Shown piece by piece: positions 8,109 to 16,964 of a stretch of DNA of 64,000 nt. The notes under the pieces are model-generated. The model had not been told where the DNA came from. It was given only the letters and a program-made list of their open reading frames with translations, and searched no databases. The stretch comes from Brevibacterium antiquum (GTDB lineage Bacteria; Actinomycetota; Actinomycetes; Actinomycetales; Brevibacteriaceae), in NCBI RefSeq assembly GCF_016107655.1, contig NZ_JABASX010000003.1, forward strand, positions 248,001-312,000. The letters run 5' to 3'. The position numbers and the translations under genes are program-made. Position 1 is the first letter of the stretch. Each line of letters begins with the position of its first letter.

Positions 8109-10474
8109 TTGTCTGCCTCCTTGCCATTGTCGGCAGAATCTTCGGCGGCCTTCTTCGCAGCCGCCTTCCGCTCTGCGATCGTGCCACCAGTTCGTGCCGA
8201 GTTCGTCGCAGACGTGGTCTTCTTCTTCGCCTTCTTCTCGGTGGTTTCATCGGCTGGCCCTGTGGAGTCAGAGCCTTCGTCGGAATCAGATACCTCCTCA
8301 GAATCGGTGGACCGAGACTTCTTCGACCGTTTGGTCGTCGTCGTGCCACGAGACTGGCTGGATGATTCGGATCCGGTACCGGACTTCGACCTCGACGATG
8401 CAGACGAGGATTCAGACGACGAGGATGTCGACTCGAGAGTCGACTCCTCGACCGAATCCGCCTCGGCGTCGGAGGACATTCCTGCCTTCCGGTTTCGAGC
8501 CTTCTCCCGTCTGCGTGCCTCCGGCGACTTCTCGTCGTCGTCGATGCTGAGGTTCAGAGCGCCACGGTAGGCAGCGGGCTTGACACCCAACAGCCTCGGA
8601 TCCATACCGGACATCGGATGGCCCTGACCGAAGAACTTGGTGCGTGCGAGCACTTCCAACATGGGGTGCGTGAACAGGAAGACGATGAGAACGTCGATGA
8701 TCACCGTCAGGCCCAGGGTGAAGGCGAACCCGCGCACGGACCCGACAGCCAGGATGTAGAGGATGACCGCGGCGAGCATATTCACTGCCTTGGACGCCCA
8801 GATGGTGCGTTTGGCACGATCCCAACCGACTTCGACCGCCGAGAGCAGATTTCTGCCGCTGCGCAATTCGTCTCTGACTCGTTCGAAGTAGACGATGAAC
8901 GAGTCCGCCGCCATGCCGATGCCGATGATGATACCGGCGACACCTGCCAGAGACAGTCGATAACCGTATCTCCACGAAGCCAGAAGTAGCAGGAGATAAG
9001 TCAGCACGCCGGCGACAACAAGACTCGAGACCGTGACGAGGCCGAGCACTCGGTACTGCAGGAGCGAATAGATGACGACGAGGATGAGTCCGACGAGGCC
9101 GGTGAGAAGGCCGATGTTGAGGTAGTTGGACCCCAATGTCGGCGAAATCTGGTCCTCGCTCTGGACCTGGAAGCTCAACGGCAGGGAGCCGTTCTTGAGC
9201 TGGTCGGCCAGGGTCTGTGCCTCGTCAAGAGTGAAATTGCCCGAGATCTCGGCGTTGCCGTCAGTGATCGCTGCGTTCGATGTCGGGGCCGAAAGCACGT
9301 TCCCGTCAAGAGCGATGGCGAACTGGTTGTACGGCTGCTGCTTACCGGTGATGTCCGAGGTGATCTGCTTGAAGATCTCACGCCCGACGCTGTCGAACTT
9401 GAGGTTCACCGCAGGCTGGTTGGTCTGCACTCCGTTGGCGCCCGCAGCGTAGCCGAAGTTGGCATCCGCGAGGTGTTCGCCCGAGAGTTCAACGGGGCCC
9501 AGAATGTACTTGGCCTCTCCATCCTTGCCACAGGCGACAACCGGTTCATCGGCGGGCTGCTGCTGTCCACCGGTCCGATTCTTCGGATCGGTGCAGTCGA
9601 GCTCCGAGTACTTCTTGATGATGGACTCGGTCTGCCACTTGTCGACGTCCTTCTCAGGGTCGAAGAGCGGTCGCGGCGTCGAATCAGTGACCTTCGTGTC
9701 GTCGCCCTTGCCGGACCCGCTCGCTTCGGTCGCCTTTTGGCCGCTCTTGTCTCCGGATTTCTCAGCGTCCTTGCCTGCCGGTCCGGGAACGTTGCCACCG
9801 GCGTTGGCGACATCGCCGCCGCCGGCCTTGGCAACATCGCCGCCACCGGTCTTGGCAACTTCGCCGCCACCTGCAGGCGCATCCCCGCTGTCCTGGCCCT
9901 GTGCTCCAGCGCCGCCCTGGCCGCTGCCGTCGCCCTGTGCACCGGCATCCGCCTGTGCACCGGCACCGGTGAGATCTTCGAGCCGCTTCTTCTCCTCGTC
10001 GGTGAGTCCTTCGGAGGGGTCCTGCTGCTCTCCCCCGCCGCTCTTCTCCTGTTCCTTCTGGATATCCTCCTGGGAACGAGGATCACCGACGAGTGCGACT
10101 CGACGGAAGACGAGCTGCGCGGAAGAACGGACCAGGTTGCGTGTCTCCTCGTCCGGGTTGCCCGGCAGGTTCACAATGATGTTGCGATCGCCTTGGGTCG
10201 TGATCTCGGCTTCAGAGACACCGGTCGAGTCTACACGCTGTCGAATGATCGACACAGCTTGGTCAAGCTGCTCCTTGCTGATGTCCGTGTCCTCTGAAAC
10301 CTGGGGCTCCAGGATGATCGAGGTTCCGCCCTCGAGGTCGAGTGCGAGCTTCGGGGTGGTCGTGGCATCTGACCATACGACACCGCCGGCAATGATGCCG
10401 AGGAGCAGTGCAGCGATGATCGACAGCCACACGAAGCGCAAACCAGGACGTGGCTTTTCTTCAATATCGGACAC
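8105..10474 (-). CDS. secD: protein translocase subunit SecD with a large disordered insertion and acidic tail
   Basis: Partner of SecF in the membrane complex assisting Sec-dependent export. At 789 residues it is much longer than a typical SecD. After the first membrane helix (about 13-33) and the start of the P1 region (LALDLEGGTSIILEP) there is an insertion at about residues 138-272 rich in Gly, Ala, Gln and Asp with repeats of GGGDVAKA type. The conserved head and TM2-6 region follow (VGLILVVIYSLLQYRVLG onward, with AGVAGIIIGIGMAADSFIVY). The last ~145 residues form a Ser/Glu/Lys-rich tail after TM6. The start is GTG 10474, with a weak ribosome site, 33 bases after yajC. Confidence 0.95.
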   Translation of the reverse strand: MSDIEEKPRPGLRFVWLSIIAALLLGIIAGGVVWSDATTTPKLALDLEGGTSIILEPQVSEDTDISKEQLDQAVSIIRQRVDSTGVSEAEITTQGDRNIIVNLPGNPDEETRNLVRSSAQLVFRRVALVGDPRSQEDIQKEQEKSGGGEQQDPSEGLTDEEKKRLEDLTGAGAQADAGAQGDGSGQGGAGAQGQDSGDAPAGGGEVAKTGGGDVAKAGGGDVANAGGNVPGPAGKDAEKSGDKSGQKATEASGSGKGDDTKVTDSTPRPLFDPEKDVDKWQTESIIKKYSELDCTDPKNRTGGQQQPADEPVVACGKDGEAKYILGPVELSGEHLADANFGYAAGANGVQTNQPAVNLKFDSVGREIFKQITSDITGKQQPYNQFAIALDGNVLSAPTSNAAITDGNAEISGNFTLDEAQTLADQLKNGSLPLSFQVQSEDQISPTLGSNYLNIGLLTGLVGLILVVIYSLLQYRVLGLVTVSSLVVAGVLTYLLLLLASWRYGYRLSLAGVAGIIIGIGMAADSFIVYFERVRDELRSGRNLLSAVEVGWDRAKRTIWASKAVNMLAAVILYILAVGSVRGFAFTLGLTVIIDVLIVFLFTHPMLEVLARTKFFGQGHPMSGMDPRLLGVKPAAYRGALNLSIDDDEKSPEARRREKARNRKAGMSSDAEADSVEESTLESTSSSSESSSASSRSKSGTGSESSSQSRGTTTTKRSKKSRSTDSEEVSDSDEGSDSTGPADETTEKKAKKKTTSATNSARTGGTIAERKAAAKKAAEDSADNGKEADK
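9804..9875. repeat. 24-bp in-frame tandem repeat x3 inside secD
   Basis: Three adjacent 24-base units at 9804-9827, 9828-9851 and 9852-9875, each beginning TTGGC(G/A)AC on the plus strand. They encode repeats of GGGDVAKA type in the disordered insertion of SecD. The multiple-of-three period fits slippage expansion under reading-frame selection. Confidence 0.8.
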
Positions 10475-10507
10475 GTTTCAGCTTTCGATTGAGTGCAGTG
10501 AGCGAAG

Positions 10508-11116
10508 TCAGTTCTTCTTGTTGTTCTCAGGATCGGAAGAATCGGTGCCTGATGTGCCAGCATCGGTGTCACCGGAACCATCCACGACGTCGTCGGCACG
10601 CTCAGACCCGGGAGCATCGTCGCCGATGACGGAGTCTGCATCGTCGGCCTTGGGCTGATCAGCATCCGTGTTCAGTCCGGTGTCGGAGTCAACCACGTCG
10701 TCTGCTGGAAGGTCCGCATCCTTATCGGTGTTCTCGGCCCGCTTACGCTCATTCATAGCGTCGAGTTCTGCGTCGGTGATCGCCGGGGTATCCGTGCTCT
10801 CAGCGTCTTCGGCAACGTCGGCAGATCCTGCAACAGCACCGCCGGTGGCAGCACCTTCGGTTTCAGGGTTATTGATCTGACCGATTGCCTGACGGTGAAC
10901 GCGCAGTACGGTGCCGGGGCCCGACTCGAGGGTGACCTGGTTGTTTTCATCGTCGATGGACAGGACCGTGCCGAAGACGCCGAACGTCGTCATCACGGTA
11001 GCCCCGGGGACGAGTCCCGTCTTGATCTGCTCTGCACGCGCCTTCTGCTTACGCCGAGAATTGAATAGGAAAAAAATAAGCAACGCTGCAAGCGCGAGAG
11101 GGATCAATAAATCCAC
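10508..11116 (-). CDS. yajC: preprotein translocase subunit YajC with acidic C-terminal tail
   Basis: A small SecDF-associated membrane protein. The first ~85 residues are ordinary YajC: one membrane helix (LLIPLALAALLIFFLFNSRR) followed by the conserved region GLVPGATVMTTFGVFGTV and a beta-rich domain ending near HRQAIGQINNPET. The remaining ~115 residues are a low-complexity tail rich in Asp, Glu, Ala, Gly and Ser, making it 202 residues where many homologues have about 110. The start is GTG 11116, preceded by AAAGGTAG. It heads yajC-secD-secF, an unbroken Sec accessory cluster. Confidence 0.93.
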   Translation of the reverse strand: MDLLIPLALAALLIFFLFNSRRKQKARAEQIKTGLVPGATVMTTFGVFGTVLSIDDENNQVTLESGPGTVLRVHRQAIGQINNPETEGAATGGAVAGSADVAEDAESTDTPAITDAELDAMNERKRAENTDKDADLPADDVVDSDTGLNTDADQPKADDADSVIGDDAPGSERADDVVDGSGDTDAGTSGTDSSDPENNKKN

Positions 11117-11163
11117 AGGTATCTACCTTTCATAAGAACGAACCAGTCCACTACCTTAGTTCG

Positions 11164-11223
11164 TACTCAGTACTCAAGGCGAACTCAATTGCCGGGATCA
11201 GAACTCATAGTTTGCTGGGATCT
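11164..11223. repeat. imperfect tandem repeat over the ruvB stop codon
   Basis: GAACTCAATTGCCGGGATCA (11181-11200) is followed by a related 23-base unit at 11201-11223 (GAACTCATAG, then TTTGCTGGGATCT). The first holds the ruvB stop (11198-11200), the second the last codons. Two shorter TACTCA copies precede them at 11164-11176. Confidence 0.55.
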
Positions 11224-12301
11224 GCATCCCAAGGTGCTTCCACGCTGCTGACGTCGCAACTCGACCGCGCGGAGTGCGGCTGATGAGTCCTTCTCGCACA
11301 AGGTAGGGTTCCGATACGGTTTCAACGGTGTCGGCCTCTTCTCCGACCGAAACAGCGATGGTTCCAAGGCCGACCGGCCCCCCGGCGAAACGTCTGCACA
11401 GAACCTGCAGCACCGAACGGTCAAGACGATCCAGTCCGAGTTCGTCGACTTCGTAGACCTTGAGTGCTGTGAGCGCTGCGGCCTCATCGATGATGCCGGT
11501 TCCGCGTACTTGCGCCCAGTCTCTGACTCTTCGCAGGAGGCGGTTGGCAACTCGAGGAGTGCCGCGAGACCGGGTTGAGATCTCCTTCAGACCTGCAAGG
11601 TCTGCTTCGATTCCGAGCATGTGGGCTGACCGCTTCAGCACGGTCAGGAGATCATCGCTTGAGTAGAAGTCCAGGAGTCCGGTGAATCCGAACCGATCGC
11701 GCAGAGGTGCGGGCAGCAGACCGGAACGAGTCGTAGCCCCGACCATCGTGAACTGGGGCAGGTCGAGCGGAATCGCTGTGGCGCCGGGGCCTTTGCCGAC
11801 GATGACATCGACACGGAAGTCTTCCATCGCGACATAGAGCATCTCTTCTGCGGCGCGAGCCATCCGATGGATTTCGTCGATGAAGAGGACTTCGCCTTCC
11901 TCCAAGGATGAGAGGATCGCCGCGAGATCTCCTGCATGCTGAACTGCCGGCCCGGAGGTGACGCGCAGACTCGTCTGCATCTCATGCGCGATGATCATCG
12001 CCAGCGTCGTCTTCCCCAGGCCGGGAGGCCCCGAGAGCAGCACGTGGTCGGGGGCCCTGTTCCGTGCTTTCGCAGCATCGAGCACGAGGGACAGCTGTTC
12101 ACGGACCTGAGGTTGGCCGATGAAGTCCTGCAGTCCTTTGGGACGAAGCGCTGCTTCCGCATCGCGTTCGGCGGTCTCCGCGCGCCCCGAGACCAAACGC
12201 TCCTCTTCTGCGCCGGTCAGCTCCTGATCACCGAATTCCATTTCGTAGGAGCTGGTTCCACCGTCGTAGGAGGTCTCACCACTGTCGTAGGAGCTGGTCA
12301 C
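11198..12301 (-). CDS. ruvB: Holliday junction branch migration helicase RuvB
   Basis: AAA+ ATPase motor of the RuvAB complex that moves Holliday junctions during recombination and fork repair. Walker A is in [15 protein letters not shown], Walker B in [11 protein letters not shown], sensor 1 in [11 protein letters not shown], and a C-terminal winged helix follows. The GTG at 12301 overlaps the ruvA stop (GTGA). The first ~20 residues are a seven-residue repeat ([18 protein letters not shown]) not usual for RuvB; an internal ATG at 12241 begins the part that resembles ordinary RuvB ([17 protein letters not shown]) and could be the ancestral or alternative start. Confidence 0.96.
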   Translation of the reverse strand: MTSSYDSGETSYDGGTSSYEMEFGDQELTGAEEERLVSGRAETAERDAEAALRPKGLQDFIGQPQVREQLSLVLDAAKARNRAPDHVLLSGPPGLGKTTLAMIIAHEMQTSLRVTSGPAVQHAGDLAAILSSLEEGEVLFIDEIHRMARAAEEMLYVAMEDFRVDVIVGKGPGATAIPLDLPQFTMVGATTRSGLLPAPLRDRFGFTGLLDFYSSDDLLTVLKRSAHMLGIEADLAGLKEISTRSRGTPRVANRLLRRVRDWAQVRGTGIIDEAAALTALKVYEVDELGLDRLDRSVLQVLCRRFAGGPVGLGTIAVSVGEEADTVETVSEPYLVREGLISRTPRGRVATSAAWKHLGMQIPANYEF

Positions 12302-12305
12302 TTCC
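12244..12305. repeat. 21-bp tandem repeat x3 at the ruvA-ruvB junction
   Basis: Three units begin CGTAGGAG at 12244, 12265 and 12286 with a 21-base period. The third contains the ruvA stop (12298-12300) and the GTG chosen for ruvB (12301). The other two encode the repetitive N-terminal residues of RuvB. This looks like a stop-region tandem duplication absorbed into the next gene. Confidence 0.7.
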
Positions 12306-12894
12306 TTGCACCCAGAACCTTGAGTGAGGCCTTCAGAAGCGCCGAGGTGCCCGCATTCTGGCCGAGATCATTGACCACTTCCTGCACGACGTCTGCGGCC
12401 TGTGCTTCTTTCCAGCCAAGACCGACCAGGGCGTCAACGACCTGCTGATTCGCACCGCCGAACGACAGTTGTGGCCCTGGCTCCGATGCGGAGAGCTTCG
12501 GCAGTTTGTTCTCGAGTTCGAGGATGATTCGGGAGGCGCCTTTTTTGCCGATTCCTGGTACGCGAGTCAGCGCGTTGGCGTCCTGATTCGAGATCGCGGC
12601 TGCCAGTTCGCCCGGTCCCATCACCGACAGGATCGCCATGGCCAGGCGGGGACCGATTCCGGAGATCGACAGCAGCACTTCGAACGTGTGGTTCTCGTCT
12701 TCTGTTCCGAAGCCGAAGAGAGTCATGGAGTCTTCACGCACAACCAGGGTGGTCACGAGTTCGATATCTGCACCATGCCGTGTGCTTGAAAGGGTATCCG
12801 GCGTGACGTTGACTCTGCGTCCGACACCATAGGTGAGAATGACGAGGTGGTCAGCTGCGATGCGATGGACCGTACCGCTGAGGAAACTGATCAC
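12298..12894 (-). CDS. ruvA: Holliday junction DNA-binding protein RuvA
   Basis: The 198-residue tetrameric junction-recognition subunit that loads RuvB. The start is the GTG at 12894, giving the standard N-terminus (M)ISFLSGTV after AAAGGCAGG; an upstream extension to 12918 is not needed. Domain I is an OB-fold at about residues 1-62. Helix-hairpin-helix motifs follow ([19 protein letters not shown] and [19 protein letters not shown]), and the flexible C-terminal domain III ([19 protein letters not shown]) contacts RuvB. It is separated from ruvC by the HNH gene, so it probably needs its own promoter; a TAGCCT hexamer about 35 bases upstream is a weak candidate. Confidence 0.96.
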   Translation of the reverse strand: MISFLSGTVHRIAADHLVILTYGVGRRVNVTPDTLSSTRHGADIELVTTLVVREDSMTLFGFGTEDENHTFEVLLSISGIGPRLAMAILSVMGPGELAAAISNQDANALTRVPGIGKKGASRIILELENKLPKLSASEPGPQLSFGGANQQVVDALVGLGWKEAQAADVVQEVVNDLGQNAGTSALLKASLKVLGARK

Positions 12895-13025
12895 GGCCTG
12901 CCTTTCGAGTGGGAACACATGTACGAATCCAGGCTATCAGTTAGTCTCCGAGTACCTGACTCGACATACCGACGATACCAAGGCTCCGGCCAGTTGCGGA
13001 CAGCCCGGAAGACATCACCAGCGCA

Positions 13026-15167
13026 TCATTGCGGTGGAATTTCTGTCCCGTCGGACAGCCCGTCGATGATCTCCTGTGCGACGAACCTGGAGTGCAGGAT
13101 CGGGCGCCGTTCGACATCAATGCTCGGTGGCGGGATCCATGCAGGTCGACCGTCGTGAAGCATTCGGGCATACCAGTCCGATTTGTCGATCAGGTGGTGA
13201 TGCAGTCCGCATGCCAACGTGAGATTGTTGATGTCGGTCCTGCCCTCGTCAGCCCACGGCACAATGTGGTGCGCATCGCACCATCCAGGCGGTGCATCAC
13301 ATCCGGGGAATGTGCAGCCTTGGTCTCTGGCTGCGAGAACTGCCACCTGTCTGTTCGTGGCATACCGAGCCTCGGTGGCGATTTCCATCGTTTTGGCTTT
13401 GTCCGACATGAGGTGGAAGAAGACTGATCCGTTCAAACCTTCGCTGGCCGCCGTTGATATCGGAAATTCGGCTTCGCACCCTGTGATCGAGCGTCCCTTT
13501 CCGGTCGCGATGTCTTCGGCCTTCGCGGTGACGACCAAGGCGAATGGTGAACCGCGTCCTATTCGCTCCATCTCGACGCGGGAGATCATTGTTGCGAATC
13601 GTTCGTAGATTCGATTGCGCACTGTTCCTTGACTCGCACTCGTGTCGACCAGCGTTCCGTCTTCACTGACACCGAAGCTCGAGAACCCAGAAGCGGCCGA
13701 ATCGGAAGCGCCTGTATCGTCAATCCAGTCCGGGCGGTCCTCTGGCAGATTAGGGCGGTCCTCTGACAGATCATGGGGCAACGGCGCGTCCGAGACATCC
13801 CCGGCCAGAACCGCTCGAAAGATGTCGAACTCAGGCTCGGCAGGCTCTTCGTCTTTCACAGTCGAGTGCGTGCCACCTGTGGTGCGGGTGCCATCATGAG
13901 TTTGCAGAGTTTCCGTCGAACCCTTTGCGCTCTGCGCGTTTTCCGAGTTGCCACCCGGCAGAATACGCGAGGCCAGCAGTCCGTTGAGGATTCCTCCTGA
14001 GACTGAGTCCAGGAGGCCTCTGAGATCCCAGTCGCCGTCATCCCGGGCTCGCACATTCACGTAACAGCGCGAGCGATCCCGTGGAAGCTTCGGTTCTTCT
14101 CCGTCGGGATCAATCCGGTCCAGAATCGAACCGAAGATCGTTTTCAAGTCTGCGACTCGGACACGTGGTGCCTTCTCCACGAGGTCCGCTTCGACTTTGT
14201 CGCGAACAGTGGAGGAAACCCAAATCGGCAGCTTGGAGAGACAGTCATTGATCGCCGTGGCCTGACCAGCCGAGAGCACTCCCGAGTGCAAAGCCTCGGC
14301 AACGATCGGGTTGACGGGCTCTCTGGCCTGTCCCGTCATGTAGACGCGGCCGCCAAGGTTCTTGGCAAGCTCGGCACGTCGGTTGGCCTCATAGCCGGTC
14401 AGGTTCAACCGGTTCTGGACCAGCGCCTTCGTCGTCTTCGCCCCGTAGTCGGTAGGCGTCCCGCACCTTTCATAGACTGACAGAGCAACAGCAGACATCG
14501 CTTCGAGAATGCGAGTGGCGGTTTCGATCCCGTTGACGACCGTCATAGCGTGATCAGGTCCAAGGGGGCGTTCGAATCTCGCCAGTTCGTCTTTGAGGAC
14601 GCTGAGTTCACCGATGCTGCGGGTCAGCTCAGGGGCAAGTCGGTCGAGGTCGCGCCATTCGAGATCCGACAGAAGTGGATGCGGCACGACGACAGTCGAA
14701 TCACCGTCGTCCGCGGTCGAGGGCTGGTCGGTGCCACCGCCATCACTATGCGTTCCAGCATCGGAGTTGGATGGCTCCGCGTCGACGAGAGCCCCAGACA
14801 TCCGAGCATCTGCTTCGGAATCACCGAGAAGAACCTGCTCATCACAATGGGCGCCCTCGTCACCGTGCCGGTCAGAATCGTCACCGTCGTGGTTTTCAAT
14901 GGGCGTCGCTGGAACTGCCGCAATCGAATCGAGCTTCTCTGCCAAAGGATTGCCCGTCAGATCCATTCCGGCGGCCTCGAGCTGCTCACGAAACGTTGCC
15001 GGCTCCGGCACCGGCAACGATCCATCCTGGCCTGCAGCGGACTCCCCTGCAATCGCGCCAGATGCCTGCGGGCCTCTTGCCGACTCACTCGCGGCAGTGC
15101 CAGGTGAGCGCTTACCGCTCTTTCCTGGCATCCGGTCGGGAGTGAGAGTCATCGTCTGAGCATCCAT
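13026..15167 (-). CDS. DUF222 domain HNH endonuclease-type protein inserted between ruvC and ruvA
   Basis: A 713-residue member of the actinobacterial DUF222/HNH family (called 13E12 repeat proteins in mycobacteria). The N-terminal ~150 residues are low-complexity and Asp/Gly/Ser-rich. The DUF222 helical region follows (LVQNRLNLTGYEANRRAELA, VLSAGQATAINDCLSKLP). The HNH nuclease motif is near the C-terminus: CTFPGCDAPPGWCDAHHIVP, then WADEGRTDINNLTLACGLHH, with the CxxxC zinc pair and the HH, N and H residues all present. The biological role of the family is unknown; a mobile or selfish character has been proposed because of its many copies. A TATAAT hexamer 32 bases upstream suggests its own promoter. 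Confidence 0.9.
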   Translation of the reverse strand: MDAQTMTLTPDRMPGKSGKRSPGTAASESARGPQASGAIAGESAAGQDGSLPVPEPATFREQLEAAGMDLTGNPLAEKLDSIAAVPATPIENHDGDDSDRHGDEGAHCDEQVLLGDSEADARMSGALVDAEPSNSDAGTHSDGGGTDQPSTADDGDSTVVVPHPLLSDLEWRDLDRLAPELTRSIGELSVLKDELARFERPLGPDHAMTVVNGIETATRILEAMSAVALSVYERCGTPTDYGAKTTKALVQNRLNLTGYEANRRAELAKNLGGRVYMTGQAREPVNPIVAEALHSGVLSAGQATAINDCLSKLPIWVSSTVRDKVEADLVEKAPRVRVADLKTIFGSILDRIDPDGEEPKLPRDRSRCYVNVRARDDGDWDLRGLLDSVSGGILNGLLASRILPGGNSENAQSAKGSTETLQTHDGTRTTGGTHSTVKDEEPAEPEFDIFRAVLAGDVSDAPLPHDLSEDRPNLPEDRPDWIDDTGASDSAASGFSSFGVSEDGTLVDTSASQGTVRNRIYERFATMISRVEMERIGRGSPFALVVTAKAEDIATGKGRSITGCEAEFPISTAASEGLNGSVFFHLMSDKAKTMEIATEARYATNRQVAVLAARDQGCTFPGCDAPPGWCDAHHIVPWADEGRTDINNLTLACGLHHHLIDKSDWYARMLHDGRPAWIPPPSIDVERRPILHSRFVAQEIIDGLSDGTEIPPQ

Positions 15168-15423
15168 TCGTCAACAACAGTGTTGCGTGTATATTCTGAT
15201 TATATACGCTCTAACCGTTATTTCATAGATGCATATTCGATTACCTTCCGAATATTTAGCATCACTTCGATTCTGCTCTCTTGTGTTTCGCAGACTTCCG
15301 GACGCGGCCAAGGAACGATGACAACTGCGAAGCGACCGGACTTCAGTGGCTGCCAAACAGACCGACAGCGACACTCACAACCGCTGCAACGCTGCTGAGC
15401 CGTCACGCCACTTCGCTACGCAG
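15168..15423. other. AT-rich intergenic region between the HNH gene and ruvC
   Basis: 256 bases without a convincing gene. Bases 15180-15270 are clearly more AT-rich than the surroundings and hold the HNH gene's likely promoter and a short palindrome (GTATAT, 7 bases, ATATAC at 15187-15205). The rest shows no structure I can name apart from the ruvC-end repeat. Confidence 0.6.
15199..15204 (-). promoter_or_regulatory. consensus -10 hexamer for the HNH gene
   Basis: TATAAT on the minus strand, predicting a start of transcription about 25 bases before ATG 15167. No good -35 hexamer is seen. It lies inside the palindrome GTATAT-N7-ATATAC, which could be an operator. Confidence 0.5.
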
Positions 15424-15437
15424 CTACTTCGCTTTGC
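15406..15437. repeat. 16-bp tandem duplication over the ruvC stop codon
   Basis: CGCCACTTCGCTACGC is followed by AGCTACTTCGCTTTGC, 12 of 16 bases equal. The second unit contains the ruvC stop (15424-15426) and last codons. Confidence 0.6.
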
Positions 15438-16020
15438 GAAGGGCCTTGGCCCACTGCTCCTGAGCTTTCGTCAGGCCCGTGCCCTGACGTCCGGCGCTCT
15501 TGCGCTCGTTCAGGTCCTTGTTCGCTCCAGGAGTCGATTGCCCGCTGAGAGCTCCACGCCATGAGTGGCAGATCGCGATCGCGAGAGCATCCGCGGCATC
15601 GGCGGGTTTCGGGGGCGCATCAAGTTGAAGTATCCGGGTCACCATGTTCGTGACTTGCTTCTTATCAGCCCGTCCGGACCCGGTGATGGCGGCTTTGACC
15701 TCGGAGGGCGTGTGCATCGCAACGGGCAGTCCGCGCCTGGCGGCAAGGCCCATAGTCAGGCCTGACACCTGGGCAGTTCCCATAATCGTGGAGACATCAT
15801 TGCGGGCAAACACACGCTCAATGGCCACGACATCGGGACGGTACGTGTCCAACCAGCTGTCGAATGCCTCGGCGAGGGCGCCCAGACGCAGATCCACGGA
15901 GTCCGCGGACGGCGTGCGCAGCACATCGACGGAAACCATAGTGGCCTTACGGGCGGGCAGGGTGTCGATGACACCCAGCCCGCACCGGGTCAGACCAGGA
16001 TCAACGCCGAGGATTCTCAT
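15424..16020 (-). CDS. ruvC: Holliday junction resolvase RuvC
   Basis: A 198-residue endonuclease that cuts Holliday junctions bound by RuvAB. The RNase H-like catalytic acidic residues are visible in [14 protein letters not shown] (first Asp), [12 protein letters not shown] (Glu) and [15 protein letters not shown] (the C-terminal Asp pair). The ATG at 16020 gives the canonical N-terminus. It lies 21 bases after yebC in the usual yebC-ruvC order, but the ruvA-ruvB genes that normally follow are displaced by the 2.1 kb HNH gene. The C-terminal ~35 residues are a basic, low-conservation tail. Confidence 0.96.
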   Translation of the reverse strand: MRILGVDPGLTRCGLGVIDTLPARKATMVSVDVLRTPSADSVDLRLGALAEAFDSWLDTYRPDVVAIERVFARNDVSTIMGTAQVSGLTMGLAARRGLPVAMHTPSEVKAAITGSGRADKKQVTNMVTRILQLDAPPKPADAADALAIAICHSWRGALSGQSTPGANKDLNERKSAGRQGTGLTKAQEQWAKALRKAK

Positions 16021-16050
16021 CAGTAACCATATCCGGTCTCATCAGGAATC
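16015..16050. repeat. 22-bp spaced duplication linking the yebC stop and ruvC start
   Basis: TCTCATCAG occurs at 16015 and again at 16037. The first copy holds the ruvC start (CAT 16018-16020); the second holds the yebC stop (TCA 16042-16044). Only nine bases are exactly shared, so this is one of the weaker cases. Confidence 0.4.
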
Positions 16051-16794
16051 AAGTTCGGCAAGAACCTCGTCGCTGACATCAGCATTGGAATAGACGTTCT
16101 GAACTTCGTCACTGTCTTCGAGCGCATCGATGAGGTTGAAGACCTTGCTGGCGGTGTCCGCGTCCAAGCTGACTTCGATCCCGGGCACGAAGGATGCCTC
16201 GGCCGAGTCATAGTCGATTCCTGCATCGACAAGCGCTGTGCGCACAGCGACGAGGTCGGTGGCCTCGCAGATGATCTCGAAGTTCTCGCCTTCGTCCTTG
16301 ACCTCTTCGGCGCCGGCGTCGAGGGTGGCCAGGACGATCGAGTCCTCGTCGGTGCCCTCAGCAGGAACGATGATGACGCCCTTGCGGTCGAAGTTGTAGG
16401 TGACCGATCCTGGGTCTGCCATGGTGCCGCCGTTGCGCGTGACTGCCACGCGGACTTCGGAGGCCGCACGGTTGCGGTTGTCGGTCAGGCATTCGATGAG
16501 GAGGGCGACACCGCCGGCGGCGTATCCTTCGTACAGAATGTTCTCGTAGTTCACGGCAGAGCCGTCGAGACCACCGCCGCGCTTGACCGCGCGGGTGATG
16601 TTGTCGGCAGGAACCGAGTTCTTCTTCGCCTTCTGAACCGCGTCGAACAGCGTCGGGTTGCCTTCGAGATCAGGCCCACCGTTGCGAGCAGCAACCTCGA
16701 TGTTCTTGATCAGCTTGGCAAAGAGCTTGGCTCTCTTGGAGTCGATGGCAGCTTTTTTGTGCTTAGTCGTTGCCCACTTGGAATGACCTGACAC
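16042..16794 (-). CDS. yebC: YebC/PmpR family DNA-binding regulatory protein
   Basis: A 250-residue cytoplasmic protein of the TACO1/YebC family, classically described as a transcriptional regulator and in some bacteria linked to translation of difficult sequences. The N-terminal signature [20 protein letters not shown] is clear, followed by the helical domain ([20 protein letters not shown]) and the region [19 protein letters not shown]. The start is GTG 16794, preceded by GGAAGGAACACCA. It is the first gene of the yebC-ruvC pair. Confidence 0.95.
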   Translation of the reverse strand: MSGHSKWATTKHKKAAIDSKRAKLFAKLIKNIEVAARNGGPDLEGNPTLFDAVQKAKKNSVPADNITRAVKRGGGLDGSAVNYENILYEGYAAGGVALLIECLTDNRNRAASEVRVAVTRNGGTMADPGSVTYNFDRKGVIIVPAEGTDEDSIVLATLDAGAEEVKDEGENFEIICEATDLVAVRTALVDAGIDYDSAEASFVPGIEVSLDADTASKVFNLIDALEDSDEVQNVYSNADVSDEVLAELDS

Positions 16795-16898
16795 TGGTGT
16801 TCCTTCCTATAGATACAGCCCCTAGAGTCTATACGCTCAGCACACCGTTATGTGCGCTGTGCCGCACGTAGCAGCTCCCCGCTCATGCGGTACGTTCC

Positions 16899-16964
16899 CT
16901 CAGCTGACGACGAGCGGCCACTCAGCCGAAGACGATGGCCCACTCAGTCGATGACGAGGGGAAC
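16899..16964. repeat. 22-bp tandem repeat x3 over the Nudix-gene stop codon
   Basis: Three units at 16899-16920, 16921-16942 and 16943-16964, each beginning CTCAG and keeping a GACGA core. Each carries TGA on the minus strand at the same place. The first-read copy (16943-16964) contains the real stop of the Nudix gene at 16944-16946. Confidence 0.8.

Noticed and set aside
13026..15167. Homing endonuclease inside an intron or intein
   Set aside because: ruvC and ruvA are each complete on either side and the HNH gene stands alone, so no interrupted host gene exists.
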